The notes below the pieces were generated by a model. The model searched no databases and had not been told where the DNA came from. It saw only the letters and a program-made list of their open reading frames with translations. The position numbers were made by a program, and so were the translations under genes. A DNA stretch of 64,000 bases, taken from assembly GCF_003202435.1 (NCBI RefSeq), contig NZ_QJHK01000001.1, forward strand, positions 372,001 to 436,000, in the 5' to 3' direction. This document shows, in pieces, positions 8,653 through 17,505 of this stretch (position 1 is the stretch's first letter; every line of letters begins with the position of its first letter). Origin of the DNA: Flavobacterium cheongpyeongense (GTDB taxonomy: Bacteria; Bacteroidota; Bacteroidia; Flavobacteriales; Flavobacteriaceae).

Positions 8653-9210
8653 ATGGATATAAACGAACTTTCCGGAAGGTTTTTTTTATTGTTTTTTTCA
8701 ATTTTGGTTTTGTATTTTTTCTCCAACAGAAAGGATAATGAAACTATAAATCCCTTAATGGTCATTGTGGGGCTTTGTACTTTTTCCCTTTGTTATTTAT
8801 TTACAAAAATCGAAATTGGGGTGGGAATCGGTTTTGGCTTATTTGCCATTTTTTCAATTTTAAGATTTCGTACGCAATCTTTTACCGTAAATGCTATTAT
8901 CTTTCTTTTTGCTACGATTACACTTTCTATTTTAGACATCATGTATCCATACGAAAAAATAGAAATTCTGCTATTTTTTCAATTCATTATAATAGGATTT
9001 TATATTGCTGCTTCCATAATAGTGAACAGAAAGGTATCCAGATATTTGAATACTGTCAATGTTAAAATTGTATTAGACCCTAACTTTTCTTTAAATAATG
9101 AAACTATCAGGAAATCTATACAGGACAAAATGAATATCAAAGATTTAGACTTTAAAATCATAAATATAAATACTGTCACAAACGAAATTGATGTTTTAGT
9201 TTTTTACTGA
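8653..9210 (+). CDS. DUF4956-family membrane protein
   Basis: 185 aa. About four hydrophobic segments lie in residues 10-125, followed by a soluble C-terminal domain of about 60 residues. The core GIGFGLFAIFSILRFRTQS is typical of DUF4956 proteins, whose function is not established; in several bacteria they occur next to VTC-type polyphosphate polymerase genes, but none is seen here. It lies 50 bp after the MORN-repeat gene and may be cotranscribed with it. Its stop codon (9208-9210) directly abuts the stop codon of the converging gene at 9211, with no terminator between them. Confidence 0.75.
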   Translation: MDINELSGRFFLLFFSILVLYFFSNRKDNETINPLMVIVGLCTFSLCYLFTKIEIGVGIGFGLFAIFSILRFRTQSFTVNAIIFLFATITLSILDIMYPYEKIEILLFFQFIIIGFYIAASIIVNRKVSRYLNTVNVKIVLDPNFSLNNETIRKSIQDKMNIKDLDFKIININTVTNEIDVLVFY

Positions 9211-11088
9211 TTATTCATTAAATGGTCTTACTTGTTTGATGTATAACTCCCTGTTTTCGCCAACAATTTTGAATTCAATATCGACAGGATGATATTGGTT
9301 TTTTCTCCAGTAGCGATACATTTTTTCTTCAATTTTCCTACTGACCACAAAAAGATTATTGATTTCTTTTCTATTCAATATGGGTTCATTGTTATTAAGA
9401 TTTGAATTAGAAGTATAATCTACATCAAAATCTGTATCGCTTGTACCGGTATTAAAGTGATAAATAATAAATTGTTCGCAGACTTCTCCTTTTTCTGGCT
9501 TTACAACTGAATTCTCTCCTTTTTGAACGTTAACGGTAATTCCGGAGAAATTGGTCCGGAATATATTTTTTGTAATCACAACGCCATTAGCCAGTTCGTC
9601 CGGGAAAGAACGATGTACCAGAACACCCATTGCGATGTTTTGCTGATCAATTCCAAAAAGTTCTCTTTCGTTATAAGAAGCCTCATTCCATACACTTGCC
9701 CAAACCTGTTTAATGGCTTTTTCAAATGTTTTGATGCTATCACCCAAAATCCCGGTTTTAGAATCGTACAAGCCGGCTCCGTTAAAATCATCTAAATCTT
9801 CCGCATTTGTTGAAGACCGGAATCTGAAATTTTTGAAAGCTTTATTTTCAAAGGTTTTGTTAAGAGTAGCAATTAATTTAGGATCAACGGGTTCTTTTTT
9901 AATAGCATCCCTGATTTTTTTGAGCTGCTGATTTACCCATTGTGAAGAATCTTTATTTGGATAAGTTAAAAGTTCTTTTATCAGAGGCGAAATTGTTTTC
10001 TTTTGAATATGTCTGGTATAGAAATAAAACGGAATTGCATGCGCATCTTCAGGTGTTTTAAAAGAAAGTTCTTTTGAAATCGCAATCAAATACGCCATAT
10101 TTTGTGCTTTTGCACCAATGTAATTTACTCCCTTTTTAGTAATTTTAGACAAATCTACCAATTGGGTGACACTACTGTCAATGATGAGTTTTTTCTTTTT
10201 TAGATTGTTTTTCGGAACTATTTTTTTGTTACTTTCTTTAATGAAAAACGTATCTACCTTGATTGTTAATTCTACTTTTTTTGAAAGTAAATTTTTAATA
10301 TTATGGTCTTTATCAACGGTTGTATAAGCCATTATCGGAATTTTTCTGTTTTTACCCAAAAGTACTAAGTGGCTTAACGGAGTCTGTAGTTCATTTACAA
10401 TAATTCCTCTTACATTGGGCAAAATATCAGGCGTTCCGTCCAGAATTATAATTTCATCAGGACTTGGTTTTGTTTTTTCTAAATCCTTTATTTTATATTG
10501 TTTCAGAATACCGACATTGCTTCCTGAAACCACTTCCTGATAGCTAATCTCATTAAAAATGTAATTTGATTTTATACAAGGAATCTTGAATTTTTGTTGT
10601 TGGAACCACTCAGCTTGCTCAGGATTATTGAGGTAAAATTTTAAATCCTGACCAATAAAAGAAGAATTTACAATTAAATTATAAAAGCGTTCAATTAACA
10701 AAATCGGCATATGATCTGAAGCTGCTAATTCAAAAATCCATTTGTTGGTTCCTTTAATGTGATTTAGGTTTCCCAGTAAAAATTCTCTGCCTTTCTCTGT
10801 ATTACTGTAATTGTTATCATTAAAAATGTCGAGATCTTTGGGATACCCCAGATAATTGGTAACAAACTCATAATGAAGCCGTATAAGAGTACTGTTAAAA
10901 TAATACATTTTTTGCTTTTTCAAGTCATAAATCATCTTCACTGATTCGATATTGGAGAATTTGTCAGATAAAGGTTTGCCTCTAAAAGCTTTGTAAGCGT
11001 TATAGTCCGGTAATGAAGAACGATAGCTTTGTGCACTTGAAACAGTTAGAATGATAAAGAAAACAAAAGTAAAAAAGGATTTTAGCAT
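9211..11088 (-). CDS. Exported PEP/pyruvate-binding (PEP synthase-like) protein
   Basis: 625 aa beginning with a signal peptide (MLKSFFTFVFFIILTVSSAQ). A phosphohistidine swivel-like segment comes first, with TPLSHLVLLGKNRKIPIMAY and the candidate phospho-acceptor H240. An ATP-grasp region of the PEP synthase/PPDK type follows, with RFRSSTNAEDL near residue 420 and the closing pattern ELYIKQVRPF at the C-terminus. In canonical PEP synthase the ATP-grasp domain precedes the swivel domain, so the order here is reversed, and the PEP-binding barrel with its catalytic Cys is not evident. Export of an ATP-dependent enzyme is unexpected. The substrate is unknown. It is a single gene converging on the DUF4956 gene. 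Confidence 0.75.
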   Translation of the reverse strand: MLKSFFTFVFFIILTVSSAQSYRSSLPDYNAYKAFRGKPLSDKFSNIESVKMIYDLKKQKMYYFNSTLIRLHYEFVTNYLGYPKDLDIFNDNNYSNTEKGREFLLGNLNHIKGTNKWIFELAASDHMPILLIERFYNLIVNSSFIGQDLKFYLNNPEQAEWFQQQKFKIPCIKSNYIFNEISYQEVVSGSNVGILKQYKIKDLEKTKPSPDEIIILDGTPDILPNVRGIIVNELQTPLSHLVLLGKNRKIPIMAYTTVDKDHNIKNLLSKKVELTIKVDTFFIKESNKKIVPKNNLKKKKLIIDSSVTQLVDLSKITKKGVNYIGAKAQNMAYLIAISKELSFKTPEDAHAIPFYFYTRHIQKKTISPLIKELLTYPNKDSSQWVNQQLKKIRDAIKKEPVDPKLIATLNKTFENKAFKNFRFRSSTNAEDLDDFNGAGLYDSKTGILGDSIKTFEKAIKQVWASVWNEASYNERELFGIDQQNIAMGVLVHRSFPDELANGVVITKNIFRTNFSGITVNVQKGENSVVKPEKGEVCEQFIIYHFNTGTSDTDFDVDYTSNSNLNNNEPILNRKEINNLFVVSRKIEEKMYRYWRKNQYHPVDIEFKIVGENRELYIKQVRPFNE

Positions 11089-11193
11089 GGTATCTTAATT
11101 GATGGTTAAAAGTAATTAAAAAAGGCATAGGTTTTATCTACACTTTGATTGCATAAACTAATCAAAAGCAGCATGATTATCTATAATTTGATT

Positions 11194-11201
11194 TATCTTT
11201 G
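11194..11201 (+). promoter_or_regulatory. Promoter -7 box of mnmA
   Basis: TATCTTTG matches TAnnTTTG and lies 29 bp upstream of the mnmA start. The -33 element is not obvious. Confidence 0.55.
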
Positions 11202-11230
11202 CACCCTTGTAAAAATATAAACGATTTAGA

Positions 11231-12418
11231 ATGAAACGTGTAGTTGTTGGACTTTCTGGTGGAGTAGATTCGAGTGTTGCAGCCTATTTATTGCAGCAGC
11301 AGGGATACGAAGTTATTGGCCTTTTTATGAAAAACTGGCACGATGATTCTGTTACTATTTCAAATGAATGTCCGTGGTTAGAAGATAGCAATGACGCTCT
11401 GTTGGTTGCTGAAAAACTTGGAATACCGTTTCAGACTGTCGATTTAAGTGAAGAATACAAAGAAAAAATCGTTGATTATATGTTCAACGAATACGAAAAA
11501 GGAAGAACTCCCAATCCTGATGTGCTTTGTAATCGTGAAATCAAGTTTGATGTTTTCATGAAAATTGCATTAAGCCTTGGTGCCGATTATGTAGCAACGG
11601 GACATTACTGTCAAAAAAGTGAAATTGAAGTTGGCGGGAAAACTGTTTATCAATTGATTGCCGGAGCAGATAACAATAAAGACCAATCGTACTTTTTATG
11701 CCAGCTTTCTCAGGAACAATTGTCCAAGGCTTTGTTTCCAATCGGAGCTTTGACAAAACCTGAGGTTCGTGAAATTGCTGCCGAAATGGAATTGGTAACT
11801 GCTGAAAAGAAAGATTCTCAAGGCCTATGTTTCATTGGAAAAGTACGTTTACCTGAATTTTTGCAGCAAAAATTACAGCCTAAAGAAGGAAAAATTGTTC
11901 AGATTGATAAAAATGACCCGATTTACACTATTGAAAAACCTGCTGGTTTATCTTTAGAAGAAGAACTCAAAAAGGAAGCTCAAAAATTGAAATATCGTCC
12001 GGAGATGGGAAAAATCATGGGCAAGCATCAGGGAGCTCATTATTTTACGGTTGGACAGCGAAAAGGGTTAAATGTAGGCGGAACTACTGATCCGCTATTT
12101 GTTATTGCAACAGATGTTGAAACGAACACAATTTATACAGGTCTTACCAGCCATCATCCTGGTTTATTTAAAAAAGCCTTGTTCATAGAAAAATCTGAAG
12201 TACACTGGGTTCGTGAAGATCTGATCCTGAAAGCTGGAGAGAAAATGCAGGTAATGGCAAGAATCCGTTACCGACAGCCATTGCAAAAAGCAACTTTGCA
12301 TCAATTTGAGGACGGAATGTATGTTGGTTTTGAAGAACCTCAGTCAGCAATAACAGAAGGACAATTTGTTGCCTGGTATTTAGAAAATGAATTAGTTGGT
12401 TCGGGAGTAATTTCATAG
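11231..12418 (+). CDS. mnmA: tRNA-specific 2-thiouridylase MnmA
   Basis: 395 aa, slightly longer than the E. coli enzyme. The N-terminal PP-loop LSGGVDSS spans residues 8-15. The catalytic cysteines are visible: C100 in VLCNREIKF and C200 in GLCFIGKVR. The beta-barrel tail contains [10 protein letters not shown]. MnmA adenylates U34 of Lys, Glu and Gln tRNAs and transfers sulfur to form s2U, reading the sulfur from a persulfide relay in the cytoplasm. An insertion of about 20 Lys/Glu-rich residues sits near 240-260, before the HQGAHYF segment. The start is supported by a TAnnTTTG box 29 bp upstream. Confidence 0.97.
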   Translation: MKRVVVGLSGGVDSSVAAYLLQQQGYEVIGLFMKNWHDDSVTISNECPWLEDSNDALLVAEKLGIPFQTVDLSEEYKEKIVDYMFNEYEKGRTPNPDVLCNREIKFDVFMKIALSLGADYVATGHYCQKSEIEVGGKTVYQLIAGADNNKDQSYFLCQLSQEQLSKALFPIGALTKPEVREIAAEMELVTAEKKDSQGLCFIGKVRLPEFLQQKLQPKEGKIVQIDKNDPIYTIEKPAGLSLEEELKKEAQKLKYRPEMGKIMGKHQGAHYFTVGQRKGLNVGGTTDPLFVIATDVETNTIYTGLTSHHPGLFKKALFIEKSEVHWVREDLILKAGEKMQVMARIRYRQPLQKATLHQFEDGMYVGFEEPQSAITEGQFVAWYLENELVGSGVIS

Positions 12419-12460
12419 CTTTATACTTTTATCAGACTTTGGTCTTAAAAAAGAAATACT

Positions 12461-14065
12461 ATGAAAATACATTACGCTTTTATATTCTTATTGATTTCTA
12501 CTGTGATGTTTTCACAGGAAGATGCCTGGGTTTATTTTAATGCCAAACCTAGTGCGCAGACATATCTCAATTCTCCGTTGTTAATGCTTTCGCAGCGTGC
12601 CATAGAGCGTAGGACAAATCAGAATATTGCTTTAAATTTTACGGACGCTCCTTTAGAAACAACCTATGTTAATCAGGTAAAAGCAAGTACGGGAATTACC
12701 GTCATGGCAAAGTCAAAATGGCTGAATGCTCTTCATATAAGGGGAACTCAGATAAATATTAATGCTTTAAAGGCATTTGCCTTTGTTGATGAAGTAGTTT
12801 TTGCAAATAAATCACTTAATTTAACAGGGAAAAAGGTTTCTCAAAGTGCAGTTTCACAAACAGAAAACAAGCTTGAGACGACAGTAAATTATAATTACGG
12901 AACTTCTGCAAACCAGATTCAGATGCTAAACGGACAAGTTCTTCATCAGCAAAACTATACAGGATCAGGAAAAATAATTGCTGTGATGGATGGTGGTTTT
13001 CCGGGAGTGAATACAGCCCAGCCTTTTCAAAAGTTAAGAGATAATAACCAAATTCTCGGAGGCTATAATTATGTTGCCCGAAATGCTGATTTTTATACTG
13101 GAGACAGTCATGGGACTTTAGTACTTTCAACTATGGGAGGATATAAAGAAAACCAGTTGGTAGGAACAGCTCCTGACTCGTCTTATTATTTATTTATTAC
13201 AGAGGATAATGCTTCAGAAGGTCCTGTTGAAGAATCGCTGTGGGTCGAAGCAGCGGAAAAAGCAGATAGTTTAGGTGTTGATATAATCACTACTTCATTG
13301 GGATATTTTGGAGAATTTACAAAACCTGAATACAATCATACCTACAGTGATATGGACGGAAAAACCAATTTTATATCAAGAGGTGCAGAAATTGCTTTTA
13401 GTAAAGGTATAATCGTTGTAGCTTCTGCAGGTAATGAAGGCGGTAAGACTGAAAAACATATTGGAGGCCCTGCTGATGCAGTTTCTGTTATTGCAGTAGG
13501 TTCTGTTACAAGTACAAAAGTAAAATCGTATTTTAGTTCTATAGGGCCAAGTTATGACGGAAGGATAAAACCAGATGTTATGGCGCAAGGTTCTGCAGCT
13601 GTAATTTCTGATACCTCAGGTAATATTGTCACCTCAGACGGAACTTCGTTTTCATGTCCAATTATGGCCGGAATGATTGCTTGTTTATGGCAGGCTTTTC
13701 CGGAAAAAACGAATCAGGAAATTAGAAATATGGTCATTCAGTCCTCTGATAAGTATTTAACACCTGATAATAACTACGGCTACGGAATTCCTAATTTTGG
13801 TACGTCATTGACGGTTAACAGTTTTGTAAATGACGATTTTGTTGTGTATCCTAATCCTGCTGATACCTATATTACATTTTCATCTTCAACGGAAATACAT
13901 AGTGCTTACGTTATTATTTATTCGATTTTAGGACAAAAAGTACTCGACAAAAAAATATCGAACCAGGACTCAAATCTTTCAGTTGAATCATTAAAAAGCG
14001 GACTCTATTTTTATACTTTAGATGCAGATGGTTTGCATAAAACGGGAAAGATTATAAAACAATAA
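12461..14065 (+). CDS. T9SS-secreted S8 (subtilisin-like) serine protease
   Basis: 534 aa with a signal peptide (MKIHYAFIFLLISTVMFSQ). A propeptide-like region of about 120 residues comes next, then a subtilase domain with the catalytic triad D177 (AVMDGG), H217 (DSHGT) and S396 (DGTSFSCP). The last 75 residues form a T9SS type A sorting domain: YPNPADTYITF, then GQKVLDK and a final GLYFYTL/KTGKIIKQ pattern. That domain targets the protein through the type IX system to the cell surface or medium. The enzyme is predicted to degrade extracellular proteins. It starts 42 bp after mnmA, and the flavoenzyme gene follows 10 bp later. Confidence 0.93.
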   Translation: MKIHYAFIFLLISTVMFSQEDAWVYFNAKPSAQTYLNSPLLMLSQRAIERRTNQNIALNFTDAPLETTYVNQVKASTGITVMAKSKWLNALHIRGTQININALKAFAFVDEVVFANKSLNLTGKKVSQSAVSQTENKLETTVNYNYGTSANQIQMLNGQVLHQQNYTGSGKIIAVMDGGFPGVNTAQPFQKLRDNNQILGGYNYVARNADFYTGDSHGTLVLSTMGGYKENQLVGTAPDSSYYLFITEDNASEGPVEESLWVEAAEKADSLGVDIITTSLGYFGEFTKPEYNHTYSDMDGKTNFISRGAEIAFSKGIIVVASAGNEGGKTEKHIGGPADAVSVIAVGSVTSTKVKSYFSSIGPSYDGRIKPDVMAQGSAAVISDTSGNIVTSDGTSFSCPIMAGMIACLWQAFPEKTNQEIRNMVIQSSDKYLTPDNNYGYGIPNFGTSLTVNSFVNDDFVVYPNPADTYITFSSSTEIHSAYVIIYSILGQKVLDKKISNQDSNLSVESLKSGLYFYTLDADGLHKTGKIIKQ

Positions 14066-14075
14066 TAGGTTTTGA

Positions 14076-15020
14076 ATGAATAAAATTACGCAGCTTTTTA
14101 ATATAAAATACCCAATTATTCAGGGAGGAATGATTTGGAACAGTGGTTATAAATTAGCTTCTGCAGTAAGTAATGCTGGCGGTCTGGGGCTTATTGGTGC
14201 TGGTTCGATGTATCCTGAAGTTTTACGGGAGCATATTCAGAAATGCAAAAAAGCGACTGATAAACCGTTTGGTGTTAATATCCCGATGTTGTATCCAAAT
14301 ATTGAAGAGATCATGAATATAGTGGTCGATGAAGGGGTGAAAATTGTTTTTACTTCGGCAGGAAATCCTAAAACCTGGACTTCATTTTTAAAATCAAAAG
14401 GAATTACGGTTGCGCATGTTGTCAGCAGCAGTATTTTTGCTTTAAAAGCACAAGAAGCCGGAGTTGATGCTATTGTAGCAGAAGGTTTTGAGGCCGGAGG
14501 ACACAACGGTCGTGATGAAACCACTACGTTGACATTAATTCCGATGGTAAAAGAAAAAATAGAGATTCCGGTTATTGCAGCGGGTGGAATCGCTACCGGA
14601 AGAGGAATGCTGGCAGTGATGATTTTAGGGGCTGACGGAGTCCAGATAGGAAGCCGTTTTGCAGCGTCGACAGAATCATCTTCACACCATAATTTCAAAC
14701 AAAAGATAGTTGCTGTAAAAGAAGGGGATACACAGTTGATATTGAAAGAATTAGCCCCTGTGCGTTTGATTAAAAACAAGTTTTATGAAGATGTTCAGGA
14801 TTTATATAAAAAGTGTCCTTCAAAAGAAGATTTAGTACAGCTTTTAGGAAGAGCAAGGGCAAAAAAAGGAATGTTTGAAGGTGATCTTGAAGAAGGGGAA
14901 CTAGAAATAGGACAAATAGCAGGATTAATTCATGACATTTTGCCTGTAGAGCAAATTATTCAGCAAATTATTTCAGATTTTGACATTGCCAATCAGGAAA
15001 AAGGTAAATTTGAATTTTAA
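14076..15020 (+). CDS. Nitronate monooxygenase-type (NPD/FabK) flavin oxidoreductase
   Basis: 314 aa TIM-barrel flavoenzyme. IQGGMIWNSG is at the N-terminus. EAGGHNGRD, with the conserved H143, and the phosphate-binding AAGGIATGRGM and GADGVQIGSRF segments form the FMN site. The family oxidises alkyl nitronates with O2, and related FabK enzymes reduce enoyl-ACP with NAD(P)H; sequence alone does not separate the two here. The gene starts 10 bp after the protease stop, so read-through from mnmA/protease transcription is likely. It is cytoplasmic. Confidence 0.85.
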   Translation: MNKITQLFNIKYPIIQGGMIWNSGYKLASAVSNAGGLGLIGAGSMYPEVLREHIQKCKKATDKPFGVNIPMLYPNIEEIMNIVVDEGVKIVFTSAGNPKTWTSFLKSKGITVAHVVSSSIFALKAQEAGVDAIVAEGFEAGGHNGRDETTTLTLIPMVKEKIEIPVIAAGGIATGRGMLAVMILGADGVQIGSRFAASTESSSHHNFKQKIVAVKEGDTQLILKELAPVRLIKNKFYEDVQDLYKKCPSKEDLVQLLGRARAKKGMFEGDLEEGELEIGQIAGLIHDILPVEQIIQQIISDFDIANQEKGKFEF

Positions 15021-15039
15021 TAGCCCCCTTAAAAACATT

Positions 15040-15450
15040 ATGAATATTTTACGCAACTCTATAGTACTTCTTTTTCTTGTAATTGGGATACAGCAATCCT
15101 ATAGCCAGTCTTATCGTTTTAAGACTTCAGGCTTTAGTGTTTTAGAAAAGAATGATAAAGGGAAATGGGGAGAATGGTCAAAACTTGATTTAGTTAATCT
15201 GTCGGTAATTTTAGACACTGAAAAGCACCGAATTGTAGTGTATTCGCAAGAAATACAGCTTTTTAATATCATAGAATATATGGAGAGGGAAGAAAATGAT
15301 ACTGATATTGTCTACTCATTTATATGTAAAGATAATAATGGAATTGACTGCAAAATTTCAATTATTACCCGTAAGAAACAAGATTACCGTAAACAGCTTT
15401 ACATTAATTATGATGAACATATTATTGTTTATAATATTTTTAATGTGTAA
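15040..15450 (+). CDS. Small secreted protein of unknown function
   Basis: 136 aa when started at 15040 (MNILRNSIVLLFLVIG), which gives a signal peptide ending QQSYSQ. An upstream in-frame ATG at 14980 lies inside the preceding gene and would bury the signal. The mature protein is about 115 residues with mixed strand-like segments and the phrase FICKDNNGIDCKISII, whose two Cys could form a disulfide. I do not recognise the family. It lies 19 bp after the flavoenzyme and is followed by a hairpin terminator at 15479-15520. Confidence 0.7.
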   Translation: MNILRNSIVLLFLVIGIQQSYSQSYRFKTSGFSVLEKNDKGKWGEWSKLDLVNLSVILDTEKHRIVVYSQEIQLFNIIEYMEREENDTDIVYSFICKDNNGIDCKISIITRKKQDYRKQLYINYDEHIIVYNIFNV

Positions 15451-15478
15451 GTATTAAAAATCTTTAGGTCACAATAAT

Positions 15479-15520
15479 AATACCCCTTATCGTTTTTAAT
15501 AAACTACAGGGGTATTTTTT
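15479..15520 (+). terminator. Terminator between converging genes
   Basis: AATACCCCT (15479-15487) pairs with AGGGGTATT (15508-15516) and is followed by TTTT on the plus strand. It ends the plus-strand unit and may also slow the converging minus-strand operon that ends at 15535. Confidence 0.65.
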
Positions 15521-15534
15521 GGGTTTTCGGAAAT

Positions 15535-17505
15535 TTATTTCGTAACAATAACTACTATTTTATTAAAATCAGCAGCGGCATTAATAACTGCTTTGTATTG
15601 TTCAAAACTCGTTAAAGGATAATTTATAAGATTGTAAAATTCTGTGTTTTCAACTGTAATTTCATTCTTGTTCTGCGTATAATTACTTGTAAAAGCAGCT
15701 TCTGTTTTACCATTCAGATCAGTTTTGAAATCCATTACAAATTTATCCAGATTTTTAATAGTAGCCCCATCTGGTAATATGATTTTAATCTTTCTGGTGT
15801 AGTAATGTGGATAATGAATTTCTATCGGAAGCATACGTTTGTCTTTTTGATAAAGCTCCATTTGTCTTCCAATAGTTTGTCCAACAGAAAATAAATAATT
15901 TTCTCCTGCTTTCTGGATCATTTCTTTTCCATCAAAAGTTAAGTTAAGTTTGTAAGGTTTTTTTCCAACAAACTCAGTTCCGTCATTTTCTGTAGTAAGT
16001 GTTTTGTATTCGCCTTGTAAAGTATAATTTTCAGAAATATTTTTCAACATTGATTTGTATTGTTCAGCGGAAACAAAATCTTTCATGGGTTGAAAATTTA
16101 ATCCGGAATACCCTCCATATGTCATGTTACTTGTTACCAAAGGATTTTCTATGTCTTTTGTAAAATCAACAGTAATATCCATGTAATCATGGGTGATTTC
16201 AGTTCCGGGGATTTCGATGAAATTTACTTCACCAATTCCCATAGAAATTCCTGCGAAAACTTTTTCTTTTATAAATAACCCATTATTGTTCCCTAAATAA
16301 TTTGGGAAAAGCGGCAAACGATATTCAATTTCAGTAGGACTTAGGTATTTTTTAATGCCTGGAAAATAAAATAAAAACTCGCTCAGGTTTTCTTGACTTT
16401 CAAAGTCTTTGTCAAAAGGAATTTTATATCGGTTTGAAGTTAAAACAATATTTTGTTCTATTTTAAAATATTTAAAAACCGCGCTATATAGTTTTATAAT
16501 ATCCAGACTATTTGCTTGTTTTGTACTGATAACATCGCTTAATGATAATTTTGAGTCTATGTATTTGTCATAAATAACAGTTTTTTTAATCTTGTTTTCA
16601 ATATTCCAAATCTGCTCCTGAGGATCTTTAGATTCAGGAATGGATTTGCAGAATGTTGCTATTGCTTTTTCTTGTTTTTTATCTAAAACCGGATTAATTC
16701 GCTCATAGGTATTAGTCGCATATTCTTTAAAGTTATTAAGGTTTTTGGCACCAGAGATTAAATTCTGATCTAATTTGTAACGGAAAAGTTTTATTCTCAC
16801 ATCCCAATTCGAATATTCTTCGTCATCCTTTAAAGCCGTTATATCTTTTTCGGATATGCTCAGCACTTTTTTATTTTCTATCTTTTTTTCGTCTAAAACA
16901 GGTTCGCTTAGACCATTGTATGATTTAGTTTTGAAAATCAGATGGGCTGGAGCAATCAAATCAAAATTAAATTCGGCGATTGGGTATTCGTCCTGCATTT
17001 TAATGGTGTTGCCATTTAAATCCGGATTTTCTTCCAATACATACAACTTTTCGATAATAGCTCCTTTTTCAAGACCATTGAGAGCAAAATAGTTATATTT
17101 CATACCTTTTTCCTCATCTATTTCTTCTTTAATATCCTTTTTATCCAAAATAATGGTTTTTCCATTTTTCAGGATTACACGTACTTTGGTAATCAGAATA
17201 TTTTCCTGATTGCCAAACGGAATGTAAACTTTGTTGTTGCGTTCTATGGCATCATCAGAGTTAATGTATTTTTTTTCATGTATTAAGCGGTACTGGGTAG
17301 CTGTATTTTTATCTACAACAATTTCGATTTTTATAGTACGGTTTAGGAAAAATTCCTTTTCATCTTCATACTTTTTTGGCACGTCAATTTTGGTGTCTTT
17401 TTCACTCCAGTCATAGGTCTTAAAACTATAATCCTGAGCAAAAAAAACAGATGTGCTTAGGAATGCAATAAATGCAAGGAACATTTTTAGGAATTGTTTT
17501 GTCAT
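15535..17505 (-). CDS. DUF3857 protein with degenerate transglutaminase-like domain
   Basis: 656 aa with a signal peptide (MFLAFIAFLSTSVFFAQ). It has the same architecture as the protein encoded just upstream (17505-19448): an N-terminal DUF3857 beta domain, a transglutaminase-like middle and a C-terminal beta domain. In the middle domain the stretch corresponding to the Cys motif reads TKQANSLDIIKLY, with no Cys or paired His, so it is probably not an active enzyme. Its ATG overlaps the stop of the upstream gene by one base (TAATG), a sign of translational coupling. The protein is probably periplasmic or outer-membrane associated, possibly as a partner of the active paralogue. That pairing is an inference from gene order. 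Confidence 0.8.
   Translation of the reverse strand: MTKQFLKMFLAFIAFLSTSVFFAQDYSFKTYDWSEKDTKIDVPKKYEDEKEFFLNRTIKIEIVVDKNTATQYRLIHEKKYINSDDAIERNNKVYIPFGNQENILITKVRVILKNGKTIILDKKDIKEEIDEEKGMKYNYFALNGLEKGAIIEKLYVLEENPDLNGNTIKMQDEYPIAEFNFDLIAPAHLIFKTKSYNGLSEPVLDEKKIENKKVLSISEKDITALKDDEEYSNWDVRIKLFRYKLDQNLISGAKNLNNFKEYATNTYERINPVLDKKQEKAIATFCKSIPESKDPQEQIWNIENKIKKTVIYDKYIDSKLSLSDVISTKQANSLDIIKLYSAVFKYFKIEQNIVLTSNRYKIPFDKDFESQENLSEFLFYFPGIKKYLSPTEIEYRLPLFPNYLGNNNGLFIKEKVFAGISMGIGEVNFIEIPGTEITHDYMDITVDFTKDIENPLVTSNMTYGGYSGLNFQPMKDFVSAEQYKSMLKNISENYTLQGEYKTLTTENDGTEFVGKKPYKLNLTFDGKEMIQKAGENYLFSVGQTIGRQMELYQKDKRMLPIEIHYPHYYTRKIKIILPDGATIKNLDKFVMDFKTDLNGKTEAAFTSNYTQNKNEITVENTEFYNLINYPLTSFEQYKAVINAAADFNKIVVIVTK

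Noticed and set aside
12816..13130. A 104-aa minus-strand frame within the subtilase gene
   Set aside because: It lies antisense to the S8 protease, whose catalytic triad and sorting domain are clear.
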